A DNA stretch of 64,000 bases from Rhyacophila brunnea (GCA_022495005.1 JAGYXB010000269.1:992001-1056000); one strand, 5' to 3'; shown: positions 30,838 to 43,746, numbered from the stretch's first letter. The notes: generated from the letters alone by a model not told the origin. A program made the numbers and translations.

Positions 30838-33800
30838 GTAAATAATAATAATATTTTGTTATATTATATTTCATCTCAATAATTATCGACCATTTACGTT
30901 CTTTGGAAGGGAAATCCATTTTTCCTTTCGCATGTTCGATTTTTTAAGTTAATTTGGATGAGTTTAGTTAACATACAACGAAAATCCATTCACTTCATGA
31001 ACCATTAGATTGAATAAATTTTGTTATAAAATAGTTTTACAATAAGAAACTCTTTCTCTAATACATATTATATATATATAGATGCACAATTCGGTTGGGT
31101 GACGCAAGGGGTCGTCTATATATAACATCACGCCCAAAGATAGGATGTGATATAATTGCATGATGTATATTTCGATATTATAAAGAGACGTCACAAAATC
31201 AACAAAATATAAACTCATTTTTTCTGATAATATAATTTTTTGTAAAAATATTATATTGAAATTGATCATTTTCAATGAATTGTTTTTATAATTAGTGAAG
31301 GGTGGTGGTAGGCTGTGAAGATCCGCCGTAATAGTGCTCATTAAACTTTATTAATCATATGTATTTGTTTTTATTGAACTAAGACTACAATTTACAGATG
31401 GATAGGTTAGTTTTTTAAATATTAAACCCTGCCTAAACCAAACCGTAATAGTTTTGGTATATGTTGGGCGATACGACAAAATTGTACACACTTTTTCATT
31501 CATACCTATTTGTTTTCGAATGATTAAGAATACATATTACACATATTGTTAGTTCAGTTTTTTAATAAAAATAAATAGTCCATCCACAAAATATTCAAAG
31601 TTATGTATGATTTAATTGCATAGTTTTAGATATTTTATAGATAGACAAGTATTTTTTGACTATTATCCATTATGGTTTGGTTTTCGCAGGGTTTAATTGA
31701 AATTTAAATACTATCCAACACCATCTGTAAATTGTAGTCTTATTTCAATGAAATCAAAAACGTATGACTGTCAAAGTTTAGTGTGCACCATTTATAGCGG
31801 ATCTTAACAGCCTATCTTCACATTTCGCCACTGCCTTGTGGGGGCCATGATCTTGGCATATAATAAAGATCCATTAACTACATGAACCACTGGTTTGGAC
31901 AATGTATGTCATAGAAAATTTTTAACAATTCAATAAAATAATATTAAATCAAAGTCATGCGAAATATTTTTTTTATTTTCAGGGAGCTATCCCATTTTTG
32001 TGTCCATAAAGAGTACATCCACCGGCGAGCATCTGTGCGGAGGAACTTTGATCAGACAGGACTTGGTATTAACAGCCGCGCACTGCGTACAAAATTCATC
32101 TCCTTCAAATTTCTCAGTGCATTTGGATAATGCTTTAACAACTACCGATAAAAATGCAGAACTAAATAGCACTAAAATGGCGGGAGTTTTAAAAAATATC
32201 ATGCATCCTGATTACAGCGAGTAAGTTATCAAATAAAGAATTTCATCGTCATTATCCATTGTTTATTTTATATATTCTTCGCATACAATACTTCGCCACC
32301 TAAATTGACAATATATATTTTAGTAAAAAAAATATCACTATTTATTTTAGTTTTTTAGTTTTAGTTAAGTTTTTTTTGGTTTTACATTATTTATCAAAGT
32401 TATTTCGTGTACTTCTTTTGAATTTTGTTACATAACTAATGCATTTGGATTCTCTTAATCTTGTTTCATACCGGTCACATAGCGAAAATATTTTTTCAAT
32501 ATATGCTGCGAAGTATTGTGGACGAAAAATGGTCACGGACCCGCATAGAATACTGATTTGAATGATAATCAGTGGCGAGTAGTGGAGGTAGGGAATGGAA
32601 CGACATGACTCCGGACAATTGGACGCCGCACTGTCGTAGACACGTATACAGAACGTAGACGAGGTATTTTAATCAGTTTCCATCTACTACTTAGTAGTTT
32701 TAGTTCATTTTACTCTTAACATAATGTATTCTTTATTGCGGATTGAGAATTACCATGCCTAAGGCTTTATATAAAATAAAAAAACTCCTTTTTCGTTGGA
32801 ACTTAAACATATGCACGATTAAATCATTATTCACGTCTGCATATTTATATTTTCACCAACTATTAAATCATAATATAATCATTTAAATATAAATAATAAT
32901 ATTAAATATTTTTTAAAGTACCTATAAGTACCTAACGTCTATTTATTTTCGAATTCCGTGGCGTCCAGTTTTCCCGGTGCCATATTGTCCTAGACCCGTG
33001 GAGGTAAGCTGTTATATCCGATATAAATAGTGCACACTAAATTTTGTCAGTCATTCCTATTTATTTTAATTGTACTAAGAATAAATTGTAGATGATATTG
33101 GTCAGTTTTTATAAAATTCTCCTACCCTTCCTAAACCAAACCATAATAAAAATATTCTTAAGATATCTATTAAAATTTAAAATCATGTATGTAAGTATGA
33201 GTTAATGGCATAATTATATAGATAACTTATAGATAGACGAATATTTTTTTACTATTATCTATTATGGCTTGGTTTACGCAGTTTAATTGAATGTCGAAAA
33301 CTAACTGACACTATCTGCAATTTGTGGCTTTAGTTCAAAGTAAACAAATACAAATATTACTGAAAATGCTGTGTGCACTATGTATGTCGAGTATTAACAG
33401 CCTACCTCTACCAGTGACGTCCCTAGACAAAATGCCGCCCCTAAGCAATGCCAAAATGCCGCTACATTTTTTTTATACTGTACTTTTTATCATCCTTTCA
33501 TGACTCCAATATCTAAGAAATGTGTTGTATGGATACATTACTAATAATATATATACAACTAAATCTAATTATTGAAATGCCATCTCTGCTTCAATAGACA
33601 ATATTGCGAGTCCACGGTTTCAGATGTACATTTAAAAATACACCTGACAACTTCCAAAATACGAGAGTCACTGGCAAACATATTTCGATAAATTTTAAAT
33701 TAGGTATACACGTGTCAATGCTGTTCACCAAGAACGTGACTTCCAAAGACAACGGAAGTAAACTAGACATCGCAAACCCGACAAAAACAACCAGTGAGGA

Positions 33801-36800
33801 GTAAGCTGATTTTTTAAATGGAAAGATATGTCCGTTATTATTAAGTTTAGGTAGCCATTTCTATTATATACCTAGTGATTCTCCTCGGTTTGCCGCCCCC
33901 AAGCGACACTCAATCTGCCTACCCCCACGGGACGTCACTGACCTCTACCCTTTGTCACTGAGTGATTGCTATAATTCCTAAGTAGTTTATAGCTACCTTG
34001 CGAACTCATATTGCTGTTGAAAATCCGCATTCGCAGGAATCACAGGATACCTATTCGCATGAAGATATTAGATGTTTGAGTTAGCACGCATGTATAAACT
34101 CGATTAATTTCTATGAACTTGACACCAAATGAATTGTTAGAAAGTTATTCAATTTGCCAGAATCCAAACGCGTCGTTTTATGTGGATTCACCTTTATCAT
34201 TTGGCACACTTAATTAAATCGCAATAATTCAAACATAATTACTAAATTTGTACACAATTTCATACACCACATATCTCATTTCGGACATATGACCCTTTTT
34301 AGCTTTAGTTTGGCGCAATATCTATAACAAATTTGAAATGAATTACACTATTGAAAATGTCTAATTAAACGAAAAATTCATTTCTTAAAAAAAATAACAT
34401 ACTTACCTAGTAATATCTCAAATATTCGTATTCTTTAAGCAATGTGGGATGTTAGAGACGGCACACACTCGTACCGCAAGTTGCTGCAATCTGATATAAG
34501 CGACTGCGGTGTTGCATGGAAAATTAAATGTCTCATTTAAAACACAATAATAATATATAGTTTGAATAATTAAAGCATTTATCGTGTTGAAATAAATTGC
34601 GTTAATAAATCGCAGTATCGGCAAATAAATTAATAGCGAATGAAAATAATAAGAAATTTCGTTTTTTCCCTAGAGTGAAAAAATACTTTTTTATTATAAC
34701 ACTCATTACCTCTCGAGTCTACATTTACTCTGATAATAACCAATAATTGAATTGAAAATAAATATTTATAACGATGAGTAAACGTATAACACATTATTTA
34801 ACCATATAATCTTTTTAGGAGCACGCAGGCGCATGATGTAGCAATAATGAAACTTAATAAAACTTTTCTGGACGTCGAATGGGACTACGAAAATTTGCTA
34901 CCACAAAGTTCATTTGGCCTTTCGGGTAAGGATTTAACTCGTTGACATATTTAGGCCCAATGGGAAGATTTGTTTTATTCACTTTTTCTCCCCACCCTTT
35001 TCACGCAAGCAATCGTATACGATATATACGTTTATATTTTATATATCGATTTTTTTTCCTATATAGATGTTTCTCGCTCGGCCATATTTTGCGGTAGATA
35101 CGAGCCGCAAAATGTAATAGCGGATTGATTAATAATAAGTACCTAATTCACGTCAAATACACCAGTGAAATATACTGTATAATATAAATCTATTGTATTT
35201 TTAAATCGTTTTAAATTTATATTTTAAATAAAATGTTAACTTTATTGATAATCATCGATCTTACGAATTTCATCATGGGTAAAATAGACATGAGTTTTTG
35301 ACAATTTCAATAACGGTAAACTGAGTAGATATCCCCATCGGACCATGTCCGATCCTGATAGGATCATATGAGCCTCCACAGAGTGGAGGTTTGTATTGAC
35401 AGATTTTGTTTTTTTACGAGAAATGGATGTCAGCCACTTGCTCAACCTGTTAGGTCCATACCCTGACACACACAAATTGAAAAACAATATGTGTACTTGC
35501 CAGACCCAGGATTCGAACCTGGGACCCACGGCTTTATAGTCCAACGCTTAAGCCGCACGGCCACCGTGGGTGTATATATAAATATACTATGCAAATAACT
35601 GTATCTGGACACACCACCTTGATTTTGTTTTACCGTAATAGTTTAAAGGGAACAGCATATTTTATGACGGCATTTTGGACAATGATAACAAAATTCTATA
35701 CATTTCGTCAGCGTTCGTTATCTGGGGGGGAGAACGAGCAGAATTGGGCAACATATTCGAAAACACCTCAATAATATATAGAACGCACTGAAAACGATAT
35801 TACCTACATAATAGTAATAATATTCTTTAAAATAACGGCAGGAGTACAGGAAAAAATATCTTTCTCGCATCTCCCAATAGTTCTTCGTGAAAACATATTA
35901 CGTCATCTTGGTATTAAATACATATAAAAAGTAGCCGCAAGCTTTAGTGACCACACTACACAGGTATGTGCGGCAACTTGCGGGTGGTACGTGGGCGCTG
36001 ACCTTACAACGCGTCTCTTGTCAACGAAATTTAGTGTCTTATGCCGTGTCAATTTCTTCAAAATATTCCAACTAGTTACATAAATTGTTTACCCCTGTCT
36101 AATATATTTTGCAGGTGATTGCAATATTTATGGATATGGATCGACTGAAATGAATTCAAATCAGACTTACAACCCCCTTAAAGTTGCAGCCGTACATTTG
36201 ATTTCTTCTGGAGAATGCATTGAACTGTTGGGACAATATATTGCACCAAAGCCTAATAGTGGGATGATCTGTGCATTAGGAAATCAAACTGATGCCTGTC
36301 AGGTAAAAAATATTATCCTCTCATATTTCATAAACCAAAATGTCATGAACTTGATTTGATAGCGCAAATACCAAGTTTAACGGACGGAAACGGAGGTCGG
36401 AGCCATGGCTATGTACATATAAGTGGTTGGTGCCTACCACAGGTCGCCACTAATACGTTTGAAGCCATAATGTAATAAGATAAGAGTCAGAGAGCTCAAG
36501 AGTCCAGTGACGTCCCGTGGGGGTAGGCAGATTGAGCGTCGCATGGGGGCGGCAGTTACTCGAAGGGCGGTAAATCGAAATAGAAATAGGTACCCAAACT
36601 TAGTAATAACGGAAATATCTTTCCATTAAAAAATTCAGCTCACTTGTTGGAAATAAAATGTATTAATTAACATAGAAGGTTTAACAGGACTGTAATTTTT
36701 TGGTAGGGTTAGCGATGTCTAGTTTACTTCTGTTGTCTTTGGACGTCACGTCTTTGATGACCAGCAATGACTCGTGCAAATTTGCGAATTATAGGTAGGT

Positions 36801-39740
36801 ACATACTTATCTAATTAATTTATCCAAATACTTTTGCCAGTCATCGCGAATTTTGAATTTTAAATGTATCTGAAACCGTGGACGCGGAATACTGTCTATT
36901 GAGGTAGAGATGGCATTTAAATTAGCGGTATATATTTTGTTAGTAACGTATACATACAACACATTAATTTTATTCTTATATATTTGCGTCATGAAAGGAT
37001 GATAGAAAATACTGTATAAAAAAAATTGGGCGACATGTGGTCTAGGAACGTCACTGCTCAAGACCATCTAATAGTTCCGATCATAGTGCTATTTATTGTT
37101 TATACTTTGAATGCAATTCGGTAACCTCTCCGCAGTACCTTAATGAAGATTGTCGATCACCTATTTCGTTCGTACTAATTAACATGCTAACATTTTTTCC
37201 AATATAAAAAATAATAATCATTTATTTACAAATAGCCTACCGTATTGCATTCGAATTATAAACAATAATTAACACTATGATCATAATCATGGCCCTCACA
37301 AGGGGGGGGGGGGCTGACAGGGCTCTAGCCTGGCGTCCCGGGCTTAGAGGGGGCCCGTCGTGGCAAGCCGACCAGTTAAATGAGAAATACACCACAAATT
37401 TGCTCTAATAGTAAAAAAAGTCTTTCCTGAATTATTAACATTTAAAAACATGTGCCTGTGCGATATAATTTGATGTGATATTTTGATTGATATAATTAAA
37501 TGCTAATTCACCCGTAGAATTTTGTTATATAATTATTTTGTGTGTTTTCTGGCGAATATATGGCGAAGGGTTCCATGTTACTTGGGTACCTACCCAGGGC
37601 TCGAAATGGACCGGAACGCACCGGGGCGCCGTTCCGGGTCGTAATATCGGCAACATTGTCGTTCAATCTCATGGAAAAAATAATTTTACCATTTGAGCTA
37701 GAATGGTCATAATATAACAAAGAATCATACACTTATTTTTTATAAAACACATAAAATTATATAATTATGTTAATATTTTCATAAAATTACCGAGCGCTCC
37801 GGTTCGTAAAATTCTCCATTTCGAGTGCTGTACCTACCACAAAATGAGGTCGCGAGTGCTACATAATTTATGCTGAGTGCCGACAACTCAATAAATCAAC
37901 TGGATTTATTTAAAAATCGGTAAAAATACACGGAATACCCTTAACCCTAGGGTTCCGTGGAAACCATTTGAGGAACACTGCTTTAAAAAATCACACTGCC
38001 CTTACCTTAGCGATAGGTAGGGGGGCCCGCCATAGATTCTAGCCTGGGGGCCCGCTTTAGGATGTGGGGGCCATGATCGTAACACACAATTTCGTACTGC
38101 AGCATGGCCTGACTATTTTTTAGAGGGCATTAGGTAAAACTACAATACATTAGGTATCCGCTCACTAGTGATATGTGAACGTCGTGTTATGTGTAGATTT
38201 TGATCAACAGGTTGTCAATGACATGAGAAATTGATATATACCTACTGCGAAAATACCATACCTGAAGATACAGCAAGATGAAACTGTTAACCTAAAAATT
38301 CTCAACGTGGAAATGACAAATTTCTGACAATATTATTCTATTTAATATACTCCACCAATTTAAAAAAATCTATCGTCCCACCATGAACTGCATTTATTTT
38401 GAGTTCCTCTGGATGACCAATTTGGTAGCCGCTATTAATTTCACAAATAGACTATCGCCGCCCTAGGTTTAGACTAGAAGTGAGTAGGAAATACTGTCAT
38501 CAGTTTGTGTACTCAAGTTTCGGATGAAACTACTCATACTCAGTATGTGTGGCCGAATAAACTTATTCCAAAAAACTTGTGCTGATGTCATCGCGAGTCG
38601 CTGTTCTGTGCACTCGCTAGTTGGTAGACTTTCAACACTATTGACATTAAATGCGCGAAATAGCACTTGAATATAGGTATATTTTAATTTATTAGTCTAT
38701 TGCGTTCGAATGTTTGAATAATAGGTCATAAATTTTGTGTCGCAGCACAGTGGTGAGATGACGCACAGGCTTAGGCTTGTTATACGACCGCTCAAAACAT
38801 GTTTAAAATTAAAAAAACACTGTTATTAATTTTTGTTAACAAGAATATTGTAACCTAACAGAAAAACAACTCATAAATTTAAAATGTGTTTAAAATTTTG
38901 TAATAAATGGGACTTTTCGACAAGCGGAGCTCAGCGTATTTTTAACGATTCTATTAAAGCCGATACACAGTCTGAGTTCCCTGAGCCGATACGTATTTTA
39001 AATACTAATATGGAGTTGGTTTTAGTTTCAGTTGAGTATGAAACTTTTGTCGCATACGCACGCCAAACGCTCTATATAGTATTCCAAATACTAGTAAGTA
39101 TTTTGGAACAAGTTTCTATACTAAGTATTTTTTTATACTGGTAGTAAGTATACTTAGTCTTCAAAGTCGACCAGTTTTCCCATCTCTAGTTTAGATGCTA
39201 ATGCGAAATTAAACTACACCGAACATACCGTACATATTTTAAAAAGGTATTTTAGTGTTTTAGGTATCTATTCACTAAATAAACTAAAATTAATTTCTCG
39301 TATCATAATAGATGTTTAATATATTTTTATGATCATTGGTGTATTCATTTATTATCATATTAAACATGTCAATAAGGTGTAAAAATATGATCTTTAAAAT
39401 AACCTAGATCAATCACTAATGTTAAACGTTTACTTTGTAGGGTGATTCTGGCTCTCCGATGATGTGCAATGGTATACTGGAAGGAGTCGTCAGCTATGGA
39501 ATGGGATGTGGAGTAGTTAACCTGCCAGGAGTCTATACGAGAATAGCATATCATCTGCAATGGATCAGATCAGTGATGGAATCTACCAGCACACAAGAAG
39601 TATCTCCATGCCCACAAACCAAAAAGGCTGTAATTCCAACATATAAGCCAATTAAAATACAACTTATGGCTAGAGGACCTATAATTATGAGGGACTCACC
39701 ATATCTTAAAATATATATAGGAGAAAACATATTGCCATAA
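30720..39740 (+). CDS. Secreted trypsin-like serine protease (5 exons, complete)
   Basis: Exons 30720-30837, 31983-32220, 34819-34925, 36115-36302 and 39441-39740 join in frame to 316 residues. A signal peptide (about 1-19) is followed by a short propeptide and the activation site KR|VIGG at 30/31. The S1 triad is present: His73 in TAAHC, Asp125 in AHDVAIMKL, Ser220 in CQGDSGSP. Asp214, six residues before the Ser, predicts trypsin-like cleavage after Lys or Arg. GVYTRI and a Trp-containing final helix close the domain; about 50 residues follow, with one Cys and many Lys and Pro. The product should be an extracellular zymogen with several N-glycosylation sites. No clip or other extra domain is seen. 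The physiological role (digestive, immune or salivary) cannot be told from sequence. Confidence 0.93.
31294..31833. mobile_element. GGTAGGCTGTTAA-family element, best-kept copy
   Basis: Left AGTGAAGGGTGGTGGTAGGC and right TAGCGGATCTTAACAGCCTA then CGCCACTG. Internal ACTACAATTTACAGATGG and CCATCTGTAAATTGTAGT are inverted. Lies in protease intron 1. A G/C-end element fragment (CTTGTGGGGGCCATGATC) follows immediately. Confidence 0.7.
31983..32220 (+). CDS. Protease exon 2: catalytic histidine
   Basis: Acceptor tttcag, donor gtaagt at 32221. Encodes HLCGGTLI...LTAAHC with the Cys42-Cys58 pair (chymotrypsin numbering) and His73 of this protein, plus Asn-glycosylation sites NSS, NFS and NST. Confidence 0.92.
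32221..32997. other. Protease intron 2, first part; nothing recognised
   Basis: No exon or RNA gene seen. Confidence 0.35.
32998..33962. mobile_element. GGTAGGCTGTTAA-family element split by a hAT-like insert
   Basis: Left GTGGAGGTAAGCTGTTATAT, right TATTAACAGCCTACCTCTAC, interrupted at 33411 by a 529-base element, then continuing CCTTTGTCACTG. Confidence 0.7.
33412..33940. mobile_element. hAT-like element, CAGTGACGTCCC family, complete
   Basis: Ends CAGTGACGTCCC and GGGACGTCACTG. Perfect 8-base duplication ACCTCTAC (33404-33411, 33941-33948). A 66-codon open frame inside (33604-33804) has no recognised domain. Confidence 0.92.
33963..34818. other. Protease intron 2, last part; nothing recognised
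   Basis: AT-rich, no supported feature. Confidence 0.35.
34819..34925 (+). CDS. Protease exon 3: catalytic aspartate
   Basis: Acceptor tttttag, donor gtaagg at 34926. Encodes [13 protein letters not shown], placing the catalytic Asp at residue 125. Too short to appear as a long open frame but required by phase and family. Confidence 0.9.
35341..35570 (-). repeat. tRNA-derived SINE, well-preserved copy
   Basis: The minus strand runs from CCACGGTGGCCGTGCGGC (A box region) through GGTTCGAATCC (B box), GTGGCTGACATCCATTTC and ends GGATCGGACATGGTC. Nearly identical to the copy at 60574. Confidence 0.88.
35571..36114. other. Protease intron 3, last part; nothing recognised
   Basis: A 61-codon plus-strand frame is not a recognisable protein. 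Confidence 0.35.
36115..36302 (+). CDS. Protease exon 4: specificity pocket wall
   Basis: Acceptor ttgcag, donor gtaaaa at 36303. Encodes GYGSTE, ECIELLG, MICA and NQTDACQ; the Asp of TDACQ is the S1-pocket residue. It ends exactly before GDSG, a common intron position in this family. Confidence 0.92.
36505..37056. mobile_element. hAT-like element, CAGTGACGTCCC family, inverted copy
   Basis: Begins CAGTGACGTCCCGTGGGGG, which corresponds to the right end of the other copies, and ends GAACGTCACTG. Flanks CTCAAGAG and CTCAAGAC are similar, with a two-base offset, so the duplication is blurred. Confidence 0.75.
37286..38077. mobile_element. Element with G/C-run ends, copy 3, carrying a nested hAT-like element
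   Basis: Left CATGGCCCTCACAAGGGG with AGGGCTCTAGCCTGG; right TAGCCTGGGGGCCCGC and TGGGGGCCATGATC. The 236-base element at 37595 is inside. Confidence 0.55.
37595..37830. mobile_element. hAT-like element, CAGGGCTCGAAAT, short copy
   Basis: Ends CAGGGCTCGAAATGG and CCATTTCGAGTGCTG. Exact 8-base duplication TACCTACC (37587-37594, 37831-37838). Non-coding and only 236 bases. Confidence 0.92.
38078..39440. other. Protease intron 4, last part; nothing recognised
   Basis: Open frames at 38469-38666 (minus) and 38884-39144 (plus) resemble no known protein. Confidence 0.3.
39441..39740 (+). CDS. Protease exon 5: catalytic serine and C-terminal extension
   Basis: Acceptor ttgtag; stop TAA at 39738-39740. 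Begins GDSGSPM with the catalytic Ser, then VSYGMGCG and LPGVYTRI. After the final helix (QWIRSVME) about 50 residues continue: one Cys in SPCPQ, then Lys- and Pro-rich sequence. Confidence 0.93.
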   Translation, partial: GDSGSPMMCNGILEGVVSYGMGCGVVNLPGVYTRIAYHLQWIRSVMESTSTQEVSPCPQTKKAVIPTYKPIKIQLMARGPIIMRDSPYLKIYIGENILP

Positions 39741-39839
39741 GAGTTTTTTAAAGTGTATTACTATATTGTGTCATTCTCTTTGTGTTGCCATTTGTTTCAT
39801 AGGTACCTCAATATGATTGGTCTGATTAGGTACACCTAT

Positions 39840-40324
39840 CAGTGTTGCCATCTTTTCAAGGTTGAATTATAGTACTGAGCCTCCAAAATTATAGTATTTG
39901 GGGTAAAAATATAGTACGCGTTGTCATCTGTTGAAAATGTATAGTTTTTCTGTTTCTCAGAAAAAAATAACGGAGAATTTGAGAAACTCCGAGACCCCTT
40001 TTTTATTTAGGTACCTATTTCGAACAAAAATGCTTACCGAAGAATTCAAGAAATTTCATTTTAAACCAAAGTCAAAGGATTTTTTTACGTTTTTCGAGCA
40101 ATTTTTTTTCCAAGTTCTCCAAATCTACTTATATTGCGGAATTATAGCACTTTTCACCAATTTATCCAACGGAAATATCGAAATTTTAGTGCTGTTTACA
40201 TATTTTTTTCCAATATTCAAAATTATAGTATTTTGGGCGTACTATACCTGTTTTATATCGTACATAGTACGCGGACCAAAATTATAGTACAGATACTATA
40301 ATTATAGTACGGTTGGCAACACTG
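39840..40324. mobile_element. hAT-like element with CAGTGTTGCCA ends
   Basis: Ends CAGTGTTGCCA and TGGCAACACTG. Repeated AATTATAGTAC motifs lie in both flanking arms. Flanks ACACCTAT and ACACCTGG agree at 6 of 8. A 118-codon open frame in the middle (39931-40287) is low-complexity, Phe-rich and unlikely to be a protein gene. Confidence 0.75.
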
Positions 40325-40689
40325 ACACCTGGGTGAAATGACACAAGTCTTTCTTATTTATTTATTGGAATAACTGTTATTCCATGACTAAGTTACAACT
40401 CTTTTTTGGTCTGCTACGTAGTTAGTAAAAATATATTATTACATAATCAATAAAAACCTTATTTAAAAATGCTCTCTTGTAAATTTGCAAAATGTCAATA
40501 ATGCCCTTTTGTTTTCCCCAAAGAGATTGAAAACATATCTTTGGGTTTCGCCCTCTCAAATTATAGTGACATTTTAAATTATTCATGTTGTATACTTTTT
40601 ACTACTTTTTCTGCTGTGCCAACATTTTTATTTTTGTGTACATTTTGAGACGAAATTAGGTGCTCAATTTCTTAATGTGAATTCTCTAT

Positions 40690-41130
40690 CTACCAAAGGC
40701 TTACCTAGCGGCAGAATATGATACTTACAGTTCATTCATAATTATGATTTTATTACATTTTAATATACTTATACCTTAAAAACATTAAAGAGAAAAATAA
40801 ATATTTTTAAAGTCAAAGCAGATAAACTTACAATTTAAAAAATAGGTACATAATGTGCATGCGCTATTTACACATTCTTTTTTGATAAGCCTGTATTTTT
40901 AATTAGATATAAAACATATTAAAATTATGAAGAATTCAAAAATCTTTTCAAACCCTTGATGATAAACATAAAACAATATCATGTAATAATAAGATGAGAT
41001 CCTTTAACAAACAATCATTTTATTTATTGTGCCTAAGTTTATCTTTCACTTTAAAAAATATTTATTTGTCTTTTTAATGTTTTTAGTTATAATAATATAT
41101 TGATTCATTTAATTACCATTACAATAATTG
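40690..41130. mobile_element. Decayed relative of the 9066 foldback element
   Basis: Shares CCTAGCGG, AAAAACATTAAAGAGAAAAA, AGTCAAAG...ATAAACTTACAATT and their inverted partners, much diverged. Confidence 0.55.
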
Positions 41131-41149
41131 GCTCTACAATCCTGTGTGG

Positions 41150-41511
41150 TTCATAAGATTTTTTTCCCAAGAAATCGATGATAGCCACCAGCTCAACCTA
41201 CTAGATCCAAGCTCTGGATCCAAACACATATTGAAGAGACCCTCGACTTGCCAAGTAGATATGTTACCACTCAGCTATCGTCGATTTAATTCAATTACTA
41301 CTACTACTACTACTTCTCTACTTCACCATGTTCGATTCTTTGAGGATCATATGGGCCACCACAGAGTGGAGGTTGTATTGACAGATTTTGTTTTTACGAG
41401 AAATGGATGTTAGCTACATGCTAAACCTAACTGGTCCATACTCTGGTTCCAAACACAAATTGAAAAACAATAATTATGTGTATTTGCCAGACCCAGGATT
41501 CTACCTATGAT
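41150..41511 (-). repeat. Two adjoining degenerate tRNA-derived SINE pieces
   Basis: 41150-41285 and 41324-41511 each carry CAAGAAATCGATGATAGCC- or ACGAGAAATGGATGTTAGC-type body sequence. The second ends at CCAGACCCAGGATTC, within the B box, so its head is lost. A small TAC repeat separates them. Confidence 0.6.
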
Positions 41512-43492
41512 TTATAAATAATAATATAATAAATAAAAACAAATAAATTGTATTTTCAAGGTATTTATTGCATCCTTTCAACACATGAAAATCACTTTAT
41601 ATTATACTTTTTTTCCAACAGAGGATAATATTATAACTATAATAAAGTACAATAAATACATAACATTTTATAATTTTATTTCAATAATAATTATATAAAA
41701 TTACGATATAGTCCTCGTAAATCAAAATATTATTCAATGCTGTGAAAATTTACTTTTTGTCTTCACTTTCCTATGTCTATACAACCAGTGACATTATGTG
41801 ACACAACTGCCCCAAGTAAAAACACTGTAGGTACACACAACATAACAAATGCAAAAACATTATTATTAGATTACTACTTGTCTGACGTCTCTAAATCTGC
41901 ACTATAAAAAGTACTTGTGCAGTAAAGAAAATTAAAGACAGAACTGTGATGGCATAGTCGCTAGAACTTTCGCAAACTTTTTGTTAGACGCAGTCATTCT
42001 TATCTATAATTTAAAAAAATATATTTCAATTGACAAATTTTATTTAGGTTAAGTCAATAATTATTTTCTCGGGTGCGTTACCTTAAAAGATTGTGCGCGC
42101 GCACAGCTTAGAAAGAACACTGTGTCAATCTATGCGATACACCAAGACGTAGAAGAAAACGTTCTATAGAGGTGGAGCCAAAAGATATAAAAATTAAGCA
42201 ACTAAAATATATCCCATGTCTACTAATTTTCATACTATCTGTGAAGAGATAGAGGAGCAATTCATTGAGCTTGTATAGAAAAATAGCAGTCACGATAAAC
42301 TAAAATTTGCTTTACCTACACTGTATGTATATCTAAAAATACAATAAAAATAATTTGTTTCTAAAATTACTTATACAGTGTTTATATTTGGAGCAGCCGA
42401 ATAGGTGTAGATATATCTAAACATTGTTTTATAATATGAAGACAATAAAAACAATACTTGCAGGCTTTTGCAATTTATATTAAATGAACCACATTTGTAA
42501 CAAAAATTCATAGTTTCGAAAAATGTGTAAATAAAATATATTTTCAAAAAAATAACTTTTTGCAACTGTAATAACAGAGAGCCAGACTAAACTGTGAAAT
42601 GCAAAATGGCAAAAATGTACCACAGACCATAAAAGCAATGAAAAACATCTTTTAAGTAGCATACTGAAAATTCCATTTACCTACTAGGAAATCAATCTTT
42701 CTGTACAAAATTAAAATCATAAAATTAGGCAACAGGTCATATTTCATTAATATAGCAATTGATAGATGGCACCACTTTTTACAGTGCATACATAGACAAT
42801 ATAATTGAAAATGGCTGATTAAGTTTACAACAATATGATAATTAAAAAGATATATAATATATATTTATAATAAATTGCAGCAAAGTATACACATTACAAA
42901 CATCCTTCAAAAACATCAATAAAATGTTATTTTCCATAGATTTAACTACTTAACACCATATCCACTAAAATTTAAACTAAAGACTTATTAACAAACAATA
43001 TGTATGTATTTTTAACAAGGAATTCGCATTTTCATTTTCTCACAATGTACATATTAGCGTGTGCTGCATTCTCACGTGTTGATTTATGTTGAATAATAGT
43101 TGAATGTCAATTGATAAGTGGGAACCACATTTCAACAAAGTTGATCAACTTGTAAGTTGAATTGAACGAAGTAGAAGTCTTTTCCACTTTTTGTCGATTC
43201 AACAGTTCAAGTCAGCTGGTTGCCTCACATCAGCACGTAAAATTTGTTTCAACTTGCATGCGATTAAGTTGTTTGTCATACATCACAGAGTATTATTGTA
43301 TTAAGTATGGTATCTTCATCCAAAAACGTATCAAAGTGGTCAAACAAAATGACGTTAACGAACTAACAAATTCATCTGACGCCATCCCGGTTATGACTTT
43401 CAATTCAACTTAAATTGATATATGGGATCATTCCTTTCAATTTCTTTTTCAACATTCAACATAAAGTTGAGCAATGAAAATCAACTGTTAGA
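41512..43492. other. Intergenic stretch, nothing recognised
   Basis: Very AT-rich; short frames only. GTTGAAT/ATTCAAC words recur near 43090-43470 without clear ends. Confidence 0.35.
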
Positions 43493-43746
43493 ATATCGTC
43501 GTTGAAACTAGAAAATTGTGTAACTCCAAAAACACTACTTTACAGGAGAGACAAAAAACATTATGGTTTCCTATACAAATGTATGGTTTTGGAGTGAAAT
43601 CATCCATGATTTAACAATGATACAATTTTTCTGGAATTACAAAATTTGCAAGACGGATAGATATTATCAACGGCCACTAGATGGCATTCAAAGTCAATTT
43701 TCGATTAAAACGGAGTTACACAATTTTCTAGTTTCAACGACGATAT
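43493..43746. mobile_element. Short element with 35-base perfect inverted ends
   Basis: 43493-43527 is an exact inverted copy of 43712-43746 (starts ATATCGTCGTTGAAACTAG). The 184-base centre is non-coding. No target duplication is evident. Confidence 0.8.

Noticed and set aside
31024..31341. 105-codon minus-strand open frame in protease intron 1
   Set aside because: Low-complexity Ile/Tyr-rich sequence overlapping a repeat element.
32000..32224. Minus-strand frame opposite protease exon 2
   Set aside because: Shadow of the exon encoding the catalytic His.
39931..40287. 118-codon open frame
   Set aside because: Phe- and Lys-rich translation of T/A runs inside a hAT-like element; not protein-like.
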